Below the pieces are notes generated by a model, which was given only the letters and a program-made list of their open reading frames with translations, was not told the DNA's origin and made no database searches. A program made the position numbers and the translations under genes. This document shows, one piece after another, positions 1 through 12,420 of a DNA stretch of 64,000 nt. Origin of the DNA: Echinarachnius parma (lineage: Eukaryota; Echinodermata; Echinoidea; Clypeasteroida; Echinarachniidae). The stretch's first letter is position 1; every line of letters begins with the position of its first letter. The stretch is taken from positions 1 to 64,000 of the forward strand of contig JBAMJV010010656.1 of NCBI GenBank assembly GCA_037951105.1, read 5' to 3'.

Positions 1-104
1 CTTCAGAAAGCAAAATAAAGAAAACCGGAATATACATCAAGGAAATTGTCAGATGCAGGCTTGCACAATATAGCTCGAACAGTACCATACCATGGTCAGA
101 TTGA

Positions 105-132
105 TTGGGGGGGGGGGGGGGGGGGGGGGGGG
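105..132 (+). repeat. polyG tract
   Basis: A run of about 27 G that could form a G-quadruplex, with C-rich blocks at 234-242 and 277-288. 1-1200 shows nothing else I can name apart from AT-rich sequence. Confidence 0.9.
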
Positions 133-1215
133 CAAACTTTATGTATATCTTTTATAAAGGATTTTCCTCTTATGTTTTAGTATTGTTTTTGTCTAATTAT
201 TGGGGGAGGCGCGTCGTCCTTCAAGCCCATGTGCCCCCCTCCCCTTATGTTTGTTATCATTTTTGTAGCATGAGCTCCCCCCCCCCCCAATGTCCCGTAG
301 TAGCTACTCCACTGAGCTTGAACTTGAACTAAGGCTATTAATAGGATGTAGCTGAAAATTCCCATTCACGAGCTAACCCAGCATGGCTTTGGACTTTGGG
401 ACTTTAGTTTCGGTGACGTCACGCCCACGCTGTGCAGTTAGACGTCATTCGCTCGGCTTGTAGCAACCTTTTGTTCCTACGTAAATTGTTGTGTCATTTG
501 TTACGTTAACTTTGAAAAAGACAGAAATTGCCTATTCCTGGCCAGGGTCATTGACTTTAGTAGCATGTATTTTAGGGATAAACTTTTCTTTGTTTTCTTC
601 TCAATTAAAAAAAAAAGATGGTTTTGAACTAATGGGTCCTTTTTGATTATCTCACAATGAAAGAGATATATTAAATCTGAATACAAAATTGAATATATTG
701 AAAAATTACAAATGCCAGGCTGGGTCATTGACTTTCATAGGCGCAATGGCGCCAGCAAAAATTAACTATTCCTTTCATTACAAAAAAATGTTTTTTGTAG
801 TTATAGTCGCTTGTTCATTTTTACTAATACAATAACCCAAAAAATAACTCTAGTAGATGAAACTGAAATATTAAACCTTGATTATGAAATTATTTATAAT
901 ATATTGAATGAGATGGCAGTAAAAATAAAAACACAAATTTGTTTGGATTGTGCTGTCACTACAAAAAGTTAATGGGCAGTACTTTTATTTTAAATTAGAT
1001 ATTTTTAGCAATTTGTTTAAATTATGTTGTTTCATCAATCTGTGCATCAAGGCTAAGTTGAAGAAGAAAAAAAACCTGATCTCCCTATGATTTGTTTTAT
1101 GAAGTACCGATACCGCAAAATCGTCCTTTCAAACATTTTCTATTTTAGAAGCTTATAATAATGGTGTTTGATGTTCGTCATGTTTTAACCCATTGAAACT
1201 GGTGTGAGATTTGTA

Positions 1216-1308
1216 TTAACCCATTCAGGACGGATTTTGCTATAACATGCATTCTCCATAGAACTTCCATAGATAGCTTGGGTATTTTTGGCCAGTCCTG
1301 AATGGGTA
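1216..1308 (+). mobile_element. short TTAA element, family B (TTAACCCATTCAGGAC ends)
   Basis: The left end TTAACCCATTCAGGAC is mirrored by the right end CAGTCCTGAATGGGTA. The inside reads …GCTATAACATGCATTCTCCATAGA…, shared with 21593, 41944 and 44325. It is a non-autonomous element of about 93 bp. Confidence 0.7.
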
Positions 1309-1665
1309 GCAGGGAACCGATAAACTATTAAACTCTTTGGTAAGCCGACTATACATGTATATGAAGAAACGGGTTGAAGTCTATAGCTCCTTTTAATATA
1401 ATTCTCATGCCTAAGTTTTAATTAAGAAAGTATGTTGCCGAGTTGCTATGAAACTACCAACCTGTTTGGTCAGATGACTTATTTGTAACATGACTGAGCT
1501 AAAAATGTTGGCATACCACGTTCCCCTCCCATCAACCAGCGAGAAAAACAAAAATGCTTTTCATGCTGATTGCTGAGTCAAATATACTACAGGGTTAACT
1601 CAAGCAGGTCAATTGGTGTCTGGAACAGATTGCTGGCCAAAATGTATGTGACACAAAATGGTCTA

Positions 1666-1975
1666 GGGGGTGTTTCACAAAGATCCTAAGTTTTAACTTA
1701 AGTTGGACTTAAAAGGTATGGTAAGCCATTTGTAGCTTTGGAATGAAATATAATCAAAAGCAAAAATGCAAGTATTTTAGACTTTTCATAAATGTTACAT
1801 CAAGTACATGAAATCTCTTTGATAGTAGAAAATATATATGATTTAATTCAATATTTTACGCCTTTTAAAAGAACTTTTACAAAAATGTTTTAAAGTAACT
1901 AATGGCTTTCCATAATAGTTAAGTCCAACTTAGAGTTAAGTTCAACTAATAGGATCTTTGTGAAACACCTCCCTG
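1666..1975 (+). mobile_element. inverted-repeat element, family H (GTGTTTCACAAAGATCCTAAG ends)
   Basis: Left end GGGGGTGTTTCACAAAGATC and right end GATCTTTGTGAAACACCTCC are inverted. Inner inverted blocks TAAGTTGGACTTAA / TTAAGTCCAACTTA extend the stem. 310 bp, no coding frame. Other copies: 17325, 40466, 45479. Confidence 0.8.
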
Positions 1976-1979
1976 GATT

Positions 1980-2640
1980 ATAAAAAGCCAAAGTCAGTTT
2001 AATTTTGTGCACCAGTTTGTTAAACCAAGGAAAACAGACTTTGTTGAAATATCACTTGTAGTGATGCGTTGTGAGTAAGAGCCAGTGCGCCCTTGCAATT
2101 CTGTGGCCTATTCTTTACAGTAGAAAGGACTTTCAGTGAACTTAGATGAATGAAAGCAAAGTTAATACGATTGCCGCAAATGGTAAGAAAATATGTGTGT
2201 GACCCTAGACTGAATGAAATGGTCTGATATTATTTAATGAAATGTAGGTTGATTGTCCAAGGGCTAGTTGAAGGGTCAAGCCCATAGACTGACCTGACCG
2301 GGTTTCTTATAGCACCTCTTCTCTCTGTATCTTTTCCTTTATAATTATCTTTCTCTCTTTATTTATATTTATCTTTCTTTCTTTTTTTCTCTCTCTCTAT
2401 TTGTGCATTTTATTCAATTTTTCCTTTCATAGCTCCCAACTTTCTTTCCTTTTTTCCCCCTGTATACCTTCCCTCCCCTTCTATTTGTTTTTTGTCTTGT
2501 TGTCTGTTCTCTGTACTCTCTTTATCTCCTTGTTCTTGCCTCTTGTGTACTTTCTATATCCTTTTTCTGTTATTTTTGCTGTCAATAATGCTATTTTGAG
2601 TTGTTTATTTCATACCTATTGGTGATTTCCTTCACTTTGA
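1980..2640 (+). repeat. pyrimidine-rich stretch, otherwise nothing seen
   Basis: 2300-2560 is a strongly pyrimidine-biased strand (C/T runs such as TCTTTCTTTCTTTTTTTCTC). No gene or element seen. Confidence 0.6.
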
Positions 2641-2689
2641 CTTGTTTAGACATTTTTGTCCCTTTTACTGGGATGATGTAAAGCAACAG

Positions 2690-3860
2690 AAAAGGAATTT
2701 GATGATGAAGATATTCTCATTTGGAGGGCGAGACCACCTGGAATTCCACAAATTTGCTAATGATTGAGGATGTCAGATCCAAGTTTGATTCTGACCCATC
2801 ATACGAGACTAATATTTGACTGATATCACAGTAGGGGCACCAACCGGATGGTCAAGTATATCTTAACTTCCTTTTCCAATGCTTTAAACAAAAATGACAT
2901 TTTCTGATAGGTGGAATTACAGAAGCGACGACCCCCTGGAATTTAAAAAATTTGATAATGAATGTAGATGTCAGATATGAGTTAAATTCTGACCCATCAA
3001 ATTGGACCTAACTTTGGCCCAAAACACAGTGGGTGCACCAACTGGATGGTCCAGTGAATCAAACAGTCCTTTTTTTTACATTGCACTTCTAAATGAGACT
3101 GATTTCGGTAGGAGGAATTTGATGATGAAGATATTCACAGAGGCTATGGCCACCTGGAATTCAACAAATTTGCTAATGGATGTAAATGTCGGCATCAAGT
3201 TTGATTCTGACCAATCAAATTGGACTAAACTTTGGCCCAAAACGGTAGAGGCCATCTGGATCGTCTGCTTAACTTATTCCCAACTAGACTTTGTGATCTC
3301 CATAGAGTTACTAAAGGATTCACATAGTTTCCAGTAGGTATTGAGTTGATAGGAATCCCCCTTCACATCAAATTTTTGTTTTTTAAACAATTTCCGACCA
3401 ACCGATTTGAAGTGTTTTGAAAAAGCAATTCAGGAAATAATTTGTAGATTGTACAATTCAACATAATAACTTCTCGATGAATGAGGATGTCAGATTCTAG
3501 TTTAACTCTGACCAATCAACTTGGACTAATAACTTTGGCTGATAACAGAAAGAATATGGATCGATGTCAGAATTTAGTTCAAATGTAACAAATCATTTTA
3601 TACAACTATTCATTTGCACTCAAAGTTGGGTCAAACTGTAGGGTCAGTGGAAAAAAATTCCTCTCTTATTCAAATTTGACCAATTTTTATTATGAAGATG
3701 TTCAAACCACAAATTTGATAATGAGGATATTTGTAGAGGCTAGAACTAGCTGCAATTTGACAAGATTAATTTTCTATTATCCAAAGATGTTTAGTTACAA
3801 CAAATCGCTGAAATTGTACTTAACCTCGGCCGAAAATGCAGTTGAGGTTCTAATTTGAGA
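2690..3860 (+). repeat. degenerate tandem repeat, about five units of 200-250 bp
   Basis: Units recur with GATGATGAAGATATTC, CACCTGGAATTC, ACAAATTTGCTAATG and TTTGATTCTGACC near 2700, 2920, 3118, 3430 and 3690. The open frame at 3002-3337 is only a by-product of the repeats. Confidence 0.7.
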
Positions 3861-4311
3861 TTCAGCAGAATCTAATATCCCTTTAACATCACAATTCCAA
3901 ATTTGAACAGTTTGAACTTCGATGTGACAAAGTTTTTACACATGCTGGAAGTAAAGAAATAGGTTTTTCTAAGTTTTAAAGCCTCGTAGGAACTGTTCCC
4001 AATATTACCCTGTGGCAAAGAAATCATATTACTTTGACAGAATAACAAACAATAAATAAACAAAAATAGTATATGTGTGTGAAATATTTGGGAACCAAAC
4101 AGTTGTTTCATCCTTCACTCTTTGTTTTTGACAAGGTCATGTAAAAGTCAAGGCACAGGGGCAGTGAATAAAATTGGACACTCAGTTTAGTTGGACAAGG
4201 ACGATTTTGAATGCTTTCAAGTTGAGATGACTTGAAATTAAAACAGTTCACTGTAAATTTACATTTATATATTGATGAAAAGTGTGTTATTTCCTAAAGG
4301 TTATTGTCTGT

Positions 4312-4580
4312 AATATTCACTCTGGAATGAGTTACCCCATCACATTAGGAATATTACGTCCTTCAAATCTTTTTATTAAAGATTAGATTGAAAACATACC
4401 TTTTCCAAGTTGCATTTCAGTAATTTCCAATAGTTTCATTATGTGTTTTTAATATGTTTATGTTTCATATTTATGTTCAAATGGTCATGTTTTTTGTTTT
4501 CCTTTGTGTGAAGATGAGTTAACTGCACCCTAAGCACCTTGAAAAAGGTGGAATTCGCGCATTAGAAGACTTCTTTATTA
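4312..4580 (+). mobile_element. LINE 3' end fragment
   Basis: Translation at 4326 gives WNELPHHIRNITSFKSF, the typical C-terminal end of non-LTR reverse transcriptase proteins of the CR1/L2-like type (consensus WNSLPxxIRxxxSxxxFK). Stops follow. The sequence ends with a tail similar to the AAGCACCTTG…GGCGCTATATAA…TTATTATTA ends of such LINEs. It is 5'-truncated and decayed. Confidence 0.6.
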
Positions 4581-4744
4581 TTAGTTTTTTTTAATTTTTA
4601 TAACAAAGACATTGCTCCCATCATTATAAATGTAACCCCCTTTTGCCCATCCCTCTTTTGGTCATGTATTTTATTATTTCTTCTTGACCACTATCTAAAT
4701 AAAGATATTCATTGCATGAATTTAAGAATACCAAAGAAAAATAT

Positions 4745-5010
4745 AATTTGAACATTTTTGTGGTAATTGTAAAGTTTATTTTTGGATCACGCTTGGTGGG
4801 GATAGTATTATCCGTCGAAGAAAATGTGAATATAAGAGAAAATAGTCATATTCATTCTAACATTTTTGTGGATAGTTTTCAGTTTATTTTGGTGGGGATA
4901 GTAACTTATCTGTCAAAACAAATTGAATATGATCAAAAAGAATCATTCTCATATTTGTTCTGACATTTTTGGGGATAGTTTTGCAGTTTATTTGGGTGTC
5001 AACCTTGGGT
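4745..5010 (+). repeat. tandem repeat, three units of about 115 bp
   Basis: The motif ACATTTTTGTGG…AGTTTATTT…GGTGGGGATAGT recurs near 4752, 4860 and 4960. 5010-6260 shows no gene or named element; its short open frames have no recognisable domain. Confidence 0.6.
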
Positions 5011-6331
5011 GTGGATATGTAGGCTTTAAACCACTTGCACTCCAGGCATGCTGTGATCTAGCTCATGATGACGTACAACTACACGGCGTAGGTATTATTG
5101 GATATATCATTTGCAGAAATATTTTATTCAGTTTCATCCTAGATTTTCGGATTCTCTCTGATTTATATAATTATGATATTCTGGATACCCTGGATTCAGA
5201 GGGTTAAGGTTGACTGGAAATCCTTTGTCTGAGATCTAAATGTATAGTATAGTGTTGAAAAGGGATAAAAAAAGATTTCAGAAGCGATGACAAATTTGAC
5301 AGGAATCTGTTTGGAATGAAGATCCGACTGTATAATTTTGTTTATTATGAAAGATTAACCCCGTTTAACCGAAACTCTTTGAGTTATATTTCAGTTATTA
5401 AAAGTGTAAGAGAAGAATGTCTGCTATGCAGTCAAAAAGGTTTTCCAATGAAAGTCGATAAGAATGGATCAAAATCTTTCTTCTTTTTTTCCATCTTACA
5501 AGGTGTTAGGACATATGAAATAGATCATCACTTCAGATTTCAGTGTTCTGGGAAACTGCCCTCAGTTTTTATACTGTATGTGGTCTTTGAGAATAATTTC
5601 ACTTTTATCCATTCAGGGCTGTTCCTGAAAATACTTTTGGCTGGGATCTAGAGTATGTGTGTTATATTAGAATCAAGTATTCTTGAATAGATGAAAACGG
5701 TGCATTTTCTTTGAATCTCCAATCTCTTTCATTAATACAATGGTGCAGATAAAAGCCTTGAAGGTTATTCATGAGAAATAATACAATAAATAATAAACAT
5801 CTCATCTGTTTTGACTTTTGGGAGGTATTTGAGATAAATAAATGAAAATAAGTGAATATCAAATTCAAGATTTTAACCCGTTGGGTTGTCATTTGTGAGG
5901 TTTGACGTCATTTTTTTAAAATCTCCAATATTTTTATATCAGTAGAATTTGAGTGAATAATGTGTTCTATGCAGGTATGTAGGTGTTTCAGAGAAACCTA
6001 ACCGAGGTGGAATGACATATCTTTTTTGTGTAATGTATCAGTAGGAATAAATTATTGAATATCTGCTGGTTCAAGACAATTAGATTTTTTAATAACACGC
6101 AGTTGCTATGGAAACTCAGCCCTTAGAGACCAGCCCTGAATAGGTCAATGTCAGTTCAGAGGCTGCTATGTTGTTTTCTTCTGCTATTAAGCTCAGACTT
6201 TCCTCACGTGGAGTACCATGTCTGGTTGAAAAAAGTTCACATGATATTTTATAATCTCTTAGTCCCATATTCATAAAGCCCGCTAGCTTAGTTCCTAGCT
6301 AAGTCTATATCAAATGATACGGTTTAGTGAG

Positions 6332-7387
6332 TAGAGGCACGGATTTTCCGTTTCAAAAAAAGGCCTTTTCCGTTTCAGAAAATCGGGAATTCCGTTTTTA
6401 CCTGCCTGAAAAACGGAAATTCCGTTTTGCCATAGACGTTGTACATGTGAAAAACTGCAAATTCCGTTTACCATCAAACTCTATACAAAATTCAATGAGT
6501 ATGGTAAAATCATAATATAGGTATTTATTGTGAAAACTTACCGATTTTCTCTCGCTTCAACTTCAATTCAAGCTTTCATACGTATCACTATCAGCGTGTG
6601 GTGACGTCGTGTCGTAATCGAATTCCGTACCATTACCAAAGCCGTAGTATATACCCCGGAACGAACGCGGAAGTAATTGTTATACACGTGTGCGCTGATT
6701 ATATCTCGAACATTTTCTAACCCCTCGAACCTGCATGTGTACTGAAGCTTACATCATATCAGTACAACGACACGAATACGTGAACACTAACACTTCACTT
6801 GTATACTTTCCGTGCAGCTTATCGGGTCTTTTTTCTTACGCGAGATATCCATCCGCCGGGAATTGGGGAATTCCCCAATTCCCGGCGGATGGATATCTCG
6901 CGTAAGAAATGAGACCCATAACCTGCACGCAAAGTAAACCAGTGATATGGCGGGCTGTACCGATAGAGGGCGGACTGGATGTCAACGTTTGAGAATCATG
7001 TGCAGTATTAATATTACGTACATGGGTGACATGGTACGGCGCAGCTAGCTCTGACTGATAGCAGCTAGATAGCTGCGGGGCCGGGGCGCGCCGGCGGGGT
7101 AGCTAGTCTACGACGTCGATCGTATGCCGTACTCGCCGCACCGCGCTAGATCGGCTGTCATAATAAACGCAGCGGATTTCTTGTCGTTGTAAGTTGCATT
7201 CGACATCGTCTTTCTTGTACTTTTTTGTCATTTGTTTTCTTCTGATAGTTTTCTACTACAAAATATGAATTTTTGAGGAAAAAGAGGTTTTCCGCGATTT
7301 TCCGTTTGAGAACTCATTTTCCGTTTCAAATGGTCAATTCCGCGATTTTCCGCGATTTTCCGCGATCGCGGAAAATCCGTGCCTCTA
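6332..7387 (+). mobile_element. 1,056-bp inverted-repeat element, family K, with 6-bp target duplication
   Basis: Ends TAGAGGCACGGATTTTCCG and CGGAAAATCCGTGCCTCTA are perfect inverted repeats flanked by AGTGAG on both sides (6326-6331, 7388-7393). Subterminal TTCCG motifs repeat many times. It contains the palindrome at 6832-6909 and a CpG-rich right half. No transposase frame is seen, so it is probably non-autonomous. Confidence 0.8.
6832..6909 (+). repeat. perfect 78-bp palindrome
   Basis: Two 39-bp arms meet at 6870/6871 with no spacer (centre GGGGAATTCCCC). Less perfect symmetry continues outward to about 6797-6945 (…CGTGCAG … CTGCACG…). Confidence 0.95.
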
Positions 7388-7919
7388 AGTGAGCAACAAA
7401 CTGTTTCCTTGTCCCCTACTAGGGGTTAGCTGGTTTAGCCTTAGGTACCCAAAATTAACACTATTTAGCAACTAAATGTGTTCAGTACCAAGCCACATCA
7501 TCAAAAATAGACTTAGCATGAAACTAAGCTAGCAGGCTTTTATGAATATAGGCCCAGGTGTTGTAAAATATGATTAGTAATATAATTGTCTTTAATTTAT
7601 TTATAGTGTGTGAGGAATGCTTACAATGCCAGGAGGAATTGCTTGAGAGAAATCTTATCAAAATCGTTGGGACGACTTTCTCTTTTCATAGATATGAAGA
7701 GGAACAAGGTTATGAATAACGTTAACTGTCAGTTCAGACCTTTGTATTTGTTTCATTAGCCACATGCTATTTTCATGTGGAGAATAATTTGTGTTTGAAA
7801 AAAACAATTTTGTGTAAACTTTTCACCCTCTCATTTCTGTTTGTCTTGGATGAAGAATGCTTGATATGCAGGTAGGATGGTGTTTCAGAGAAAATGGATC
7901 TTGACAGATTTTATGATAC

Positions 7920-8130
7920 ATATGATGACACACGCAGAACCCCGGGGTACCGCGTTGTGTAGCGCCATCTTGCGTCCATCCGTACCGCAGCTATTGCGTT
8001 GTGCATGCAGTGCAGCGCGCGATTGTATGCACGCTATACCCACAGTACAGCCCTAAAAATTAAATAAATAATTAAACAAAATGGCGGATTTTCGTCTGGT
8101 ATCCCGGGGTACCGTTTATGTCATCATATA
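7920..8130 (+). mobile_element. possible short inverted-repeat element with GC-rich core
   Basis: TATGATGACACA at the left faces TATGTCATCATA at the right. Inside both ends lies CCCGGGGTACCG in the same orientation. The core is CpG-rich (TGCAGCGCGCGATTG). The boundaries are tentative. Confidence 0.4.
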
Positions 8131-8984
8131 GTGAATGCTCACTCCCTTTCACATCGAAAGGTAGATTTCTGAAAGGGATCAGTCAATGGACATTGGTTTT
8201 TATGGAATTATTTTGTTTAGGAGGAATGACCTATTGTCTCAACCATCCTAATACAAAATTAAAAGTTTTATGAAAAAAAATTAAAGCTTTCGAAATAATC
8301 TGGACTTAATATAGACCAAAGTATGAAACCTTTCAGAACAAGCTCAGCTTTTAAGTGTGAAGCAAATCAGTCTAAAAGCAATTATTGTTCATTCGTGAGC
8401 AATGCAGGGGGCTTTTGGTTACCATGATAATTGAAATGGGCTGAATTCCTGCTAACCTATTCAGGATTATTTGTTTTTGGTACGACATGCATTTTCTCTT
8501 GATCACTGCTTGATTGATGAAATAATCAATAGTTGATATTAAAAGTAATGTTTACTTTAAAGCTTTTGTAATTTGTATTTTGCAACCATGTGAAAAAAGG
8601 AAAATCAATAAAATAATCTCATAGCTACATGTATTTAGGACACAAAATTGAACATAGAGCAATGTGAAACAGCTAGCACAGCCCCTACAGAAATCTGTAT
8701 GTGTCTCAGACTTGAGCTAGTGCAAAGCAGTTTTCTAAATCATGTCAGTTAGCGTGCAATAATAGTACGCAAGCTTAATTTCGGCTTAGCTTGACGCTTA
8801 GCTAGCCACAGGCTAGCTGCTATCTGCTACCTTGTGACACACTGATGTTTATGTAGGATATGACTGTCTTACTTTCTTATACTGCTTCATAAGCAGTCTA
8901 AATTTAGACTTAGGGTGTGAAAGGGGTCTAAGGATCCACGTTGTGATGCAGATGAGCAAACACTATCATTGGTTTATTACTAGA
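8131..8984 (+). other. no feature seen
   Basis: AT-rich sequence. Diverged repeats of an AATGCTT…ATGCAGG…TTTCAGAGAAA unit occur before it (5955, 7620, 7855); nothing else is supported here. Confidence 0.5.
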
Positions 8985-9290
8985 AGAATTCTGCGGTTTG
9001 ACCACAAATGTCATGTGGAGAAATCTGTGAGGTAAAACTTGTCTTTTTCTTACCACAGATCCCATGCAGAGATATGCTTGCGTAAATTGTGTTTATTTCT
9101 TGGCCATAAATGTCATGCAGAGAATCGCCATGCATAGAAATAGTTTATTTCTAACCCCACATTTCATTCAAAGAATGATCAGAATATCATGTGTAAAAAT
9201 GGTTCATGTTTTATCCCATATATCATCCAGATAATCTCCTTGGGTAAAAATATATGTTCATTTCTAACCACACATTTCATGCAGGGAATA
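8985..9290 (+). repeat. tandem repeat, about five units of 60-70 bp
   Basis: Each unit contains a CACAAATGTCATG(C/T)AGAGAAT-like core followed by a TTTATTTCT(A/T)ACC-like stretch. Divergence is high. 9300-10490 contains nothing else I can name. Confidence 0.6.
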
Positions 9291-10490
9291 TTTTGGCGCT
9301 GGAATGCATGGTCTATGTTTTCACAAATGACACGTGAAGAAGTTTCATTTTGAGGCGATGACATTGATATTAATAATGTCACCCCTAGTGTAATGTGGTT
9401 AGATCACTGTGGTTAAGATATGCCAGTGAAATGTACTTTCCATTTTTCTTTTTATAGAGCGTGAGGGGGAGGCAAAAGAGAAGCAGTTGGGAATATCAAT
9501 TTAAAAACTTTTCTTTTGTTTAAAACTTGAAATCGATGTTGGAATTCATCTTTCTTTAAATCATAAAAACATACATAAGGCCAAAAAACAATAAAGACAA
9601 AAAATAACAATAGATTACAAACAAATATTTTAAGTGAATGGAGAGACAGGTAGGAATGCTGTACCATACTTTTGCATTATCGTTCATGAAACACTTGAAT
9701 TGCCTTCAAGACTGTTAAATAAAAGTGTAACTTTTTTGACAAATAATTGCTGACATAATTTTCATAGTTGTGTTAATTGTTTATGATGTCAACTGAAATC
9801 TGATGGTATTCTTTGTAAATTCTATGTAAATTAATATAACCAAATAGCATAACTTTTTACAGCTCTGGAAAAAGTTTTAATTTATTCCAAATACTTCCTG
9901 TAGGAAATAAAAAATTACTCAGGAATTTAGAGTGAAATCTCCTCTTGGAAAATTTGACCACGAACCCCCTGCATTGCTCTTATGGTCAACCATCCTTTAA
10001 ACTAAACATAAGATGAAGAAGTCTGATTTGCAGACCTCAAGGATGAAATTTAAATTGATTCAGGAAGGATTCATATGCAACTCACATCGGATCATGATTA
10101 GGCAGTGATAGCGTGACTTCCCCTGGAAATGCAGTGAAAAAAGCAAAAAATCCATCAATTCTGGTGCTCCTTTGTGTAAAGATTATGTTTATGTGTAGGC
10201 AAGCAGGATATACTTGTGTGTGATATTTATGAAAATGACATTGATATGATGTTTATGATATGCACGTGGGTGTACATTTGTGGTTCTATGCAAATAAACA
10301 TAACACATTGTTATATAATTGTGTTTTTTTTTACTTATTGTCTATGTTTAAGATAATGTATATTTTTTGTGGGAAGTAATATTCTATAAATGATTTGGAA
10401 GATAATTCATGAATGATAGCTATCTACTCTTGGAAATGGGAACCACAGTCTGCTGCCATGACTGTGTTGCACTCTGGGTTAAATGATCTA

Positions 10491-10911
10491 TTAAAGGGTA
10501 CCACCACCCAAAAATAATATTCTTATTAAAGAAAGGTAACATCTTTAGTATTCCATTCCATCAACAAGTTCACAAAAATATGTTTCCAGAAAAAAGAAAA
10601 AAAATGGGAAACGTATCACCATTCATGCGTTCATGCGGTCTGAATTGCGAAGACTGCGATGTGTGCAGAGTGAACGAATCGCCCGGGAATCTATTGTCTA
10701 CAAACGTACGCGTGAATAGTATTGGCGCACTCGCAAATGGTTGGCCCGTATGGAACCAGGAAATAGTAGTGGTTCCGTAAGTGGTGGAAATTAATTGCTT
10801 TGTTTATGAATTACACAACCCTTTGCAAAATGTTGGGTATCTATTTGGTATCACAAAACAGTATCAAAACATATAATAATGAGTTGTTCTTTGCCTGGTG
10901 GTCCCCTTTAA
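10491..10911 (+). mobile_element. TTAA element, family G (TTAAAGGGTACCACCACC ends)
   Basis: Left TTAAAGGGTACCACCA is inverted at the right as TGGTGGTCCCCTTTAA. 421 bp. The internal 66-codon frame has no recognisable motif. The right TTAA is also the left end of the next element. Confidence 0.7.
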
Positions 10912-11207
10912 CTTTGTCAAATTCAACCAAAATCACTTACAACTTAAACTTTTATAAAATTCTCTTGTAACTTGTTGTTTGGCTTATGGTGTTAAACAGA
11001 AGAGTGAAATTGGTTTTGATTTACAAATATTTCCCTAATTATGGAGATATTTATGATTGAACAAAAATTGCTTTGTGATGTAGTCAAAATCACTGGGCAA
11101 TAGATGATAAAATCTTACATCAATTTTCACTTTCTATGAAACTTACACACATAATTCAGAAGAATCTTACACTGATATTGGTATTTCATCTCAAATATCA
11201 CTTTTGG
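10908..11207 (+). mobile_element. TTAA element, family F (right end missing)
   Basis: TTAACTTTGTC…AACCAAAATCACTT…GTTGTTTGGCTTATGG… matches the family F copies at 14273, 21001, 41081 and 55243. It joins a family A element at about 11208. Confidence 0.65.
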
Positions 11208-11357
11208 AAATGTGTATGGGAACCGGGTGGATTGTGTACAAAGTATATAGGGATTTCAGAAACTCGAAGGGAACGGGTTAACCCGTTGCTTACTGGAACC
11301 GGGTGGGCTATGTACAAAGTCTATGGGGATTTCAGAATCTTGTAGTGAACGGGTTAA
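11208..11357 (+). mobile_element. two family A TTAA elements in tandem
   Basis: The first is left-truncated (11208-11281). The second is complete (11278-11357, TTAACCCGTTGC…GAACGGGTTAA, 80 bp). They share one TTAA at 11278-11281. Both contain GAACCGGGTGG…TGTACAAAGT…GGGGATTTCAG. Confidence 0.85.
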
Positions 11358-11562
11358 TGGGTCACTTTAACTAGTCCGTTATAGAAAACTAGTTCAAACT
11401 AGTTCTTCAAGGGAACGAGTGTCTGCCAGAAAGCTAGCATCTATAGTCGGTCATTCCATAAAAAACACCAAAGACTGTTACAAGTACTGGTTACTCCCAA
11501 GGACCTTCATAATGGAACTGCCTACTACCAGATCTAAGGAATATACTCCCACACTAGCAACA

Positions 11563-11644
11563 TTAAACCATTACCTACCTGGTGGGCTACATGTATATTA
11601 CAAAGTTCCATGTGGATTTCAGAATCCTGAAAGGAAGGGGTTAA
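11563..11644 (+). mobile_element. diverged family A TTAA element
   Basis: TTAAACCATTACC…GGTGGGCTACATG…GGATTTCAGAATC…AGGGGTTAA keeps the length and order of the family. Followed by C and A runs (11683-11710). Confidence 0.65.
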
Positions 11645-12000
11645 ATTCTAGCTTCACAATATAAATATTGATATACGTAACAACCCCCCCCCAAAAAAAA
11701 AAAAAAAAATTAATTTAAAAAAAAAGGAAGAAAAAAGCTCAGTGCTACAAAAGAAACATGATTTTGTCTGCTCAGTTGACTTGCCCCTGCATTTTAAATA
11801 CATGCATGTACATCCCAATTTGCGGAGATTATGCAGTCACCCACCAGATCCAGATTTAGATTTAGAAACTTGTCTGTTGCAGTTTTCTGGATGCAATAAA
11901 AGTATTATCTTTTAGCAGGAAGGATTCATTTATACCTCTCACTGCAGATTATGATTAGGCTCTGTGACATTTTGTCTGAAATTCACTGACCCATCTTTGC

Positions 12001-12386
12001 TTAAAGGGATCTAGTAACTCTGTTGACATGTGCAAAAAGTGATGAATGGTTAATGCAATGTATATTATTGTTATCTCATATGTCCACAGGGTATTGTGTG
12101 AAAATTTCAAGTCAAATGGACATTGCATGGCCAAGTAATGAGCGAAAATGCAAAGTGATATTCAATAACTCACTGCACTCACTTTGTACACAGAAGAAAA
12201 ACTCGCCCGGAGTTTTTCTTATCTGAATACTTCGATCGTACATATCTTTGTAATGAAAGGGAAATTTGAAAAACCGAAACCTGTCCCATGATTTTATTGT
12301 TAATACGAATACAACAAGGTATGAGGGAACCGCTAGAATGACAATTTTATTTTGAGGATTTGGACAATGTTACTAAGTCCCTTTAA
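12001..12386 (+). mobile_element. TTAA element, family D (TTAAAGGGATCTAGTAAC ends), full length
   Basis: Left TTAAAGGGATCTAGTAACT; right GTTACTAAGTCCCTTTAA. 386 bp. It shares its interior (GTGCAAAAAGTGATGAATGG, AACAAGGTATGAGGGAACCGC) with copies at 20617, 22541 and 37441. Confidence 0.85.
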
Positions 12387-12420
12387 GGGTCTGAAATTCA
12401 TCATGTAATTTTGGATAATC

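Larger units (their letters stand above)
6262..7556 (+). mobile_element. outer inverted-repeat element interrupted by the 6332 element
   Basis: ATTCATAAAGCCCGCTAGCT at the left is inverted at the right as AGCTAGCAGGCTTTTATGAAT. Removing the inserted element leaves about 240 bp with inner inverted blocks (CTTAGTTCCTAGCTAAG). A typical MITE used as an insertion target. Confidence 0.65.
10056..12000 (+). repeat. dispersed direct pair of about 80 bp (10056-10140 and 11916-12000)
   Basis: CAGGAAGGATTCAT…CTCAC…GATTATGATTAGGC…GTGAC occurs at both sites. They lie on either side of the TTAA element chain at 10491-11357, so that chain and neighbours may have inserted into an older duplicated sequence. 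Confidence 0.45.

Noticed and set aside
3002-3337. 111-codon frame
   Set aside because: Lies in a degenerate tandem repeat whose other units are closed in this frame.
8397-9975. A possible 1.6-kb inverted-repeat element (GAGCAATGCAGGGGG at 8397, inverted at 9963)
   Set aside because: The 15-bp match is real but no further end symmetry or target duplication is visible.
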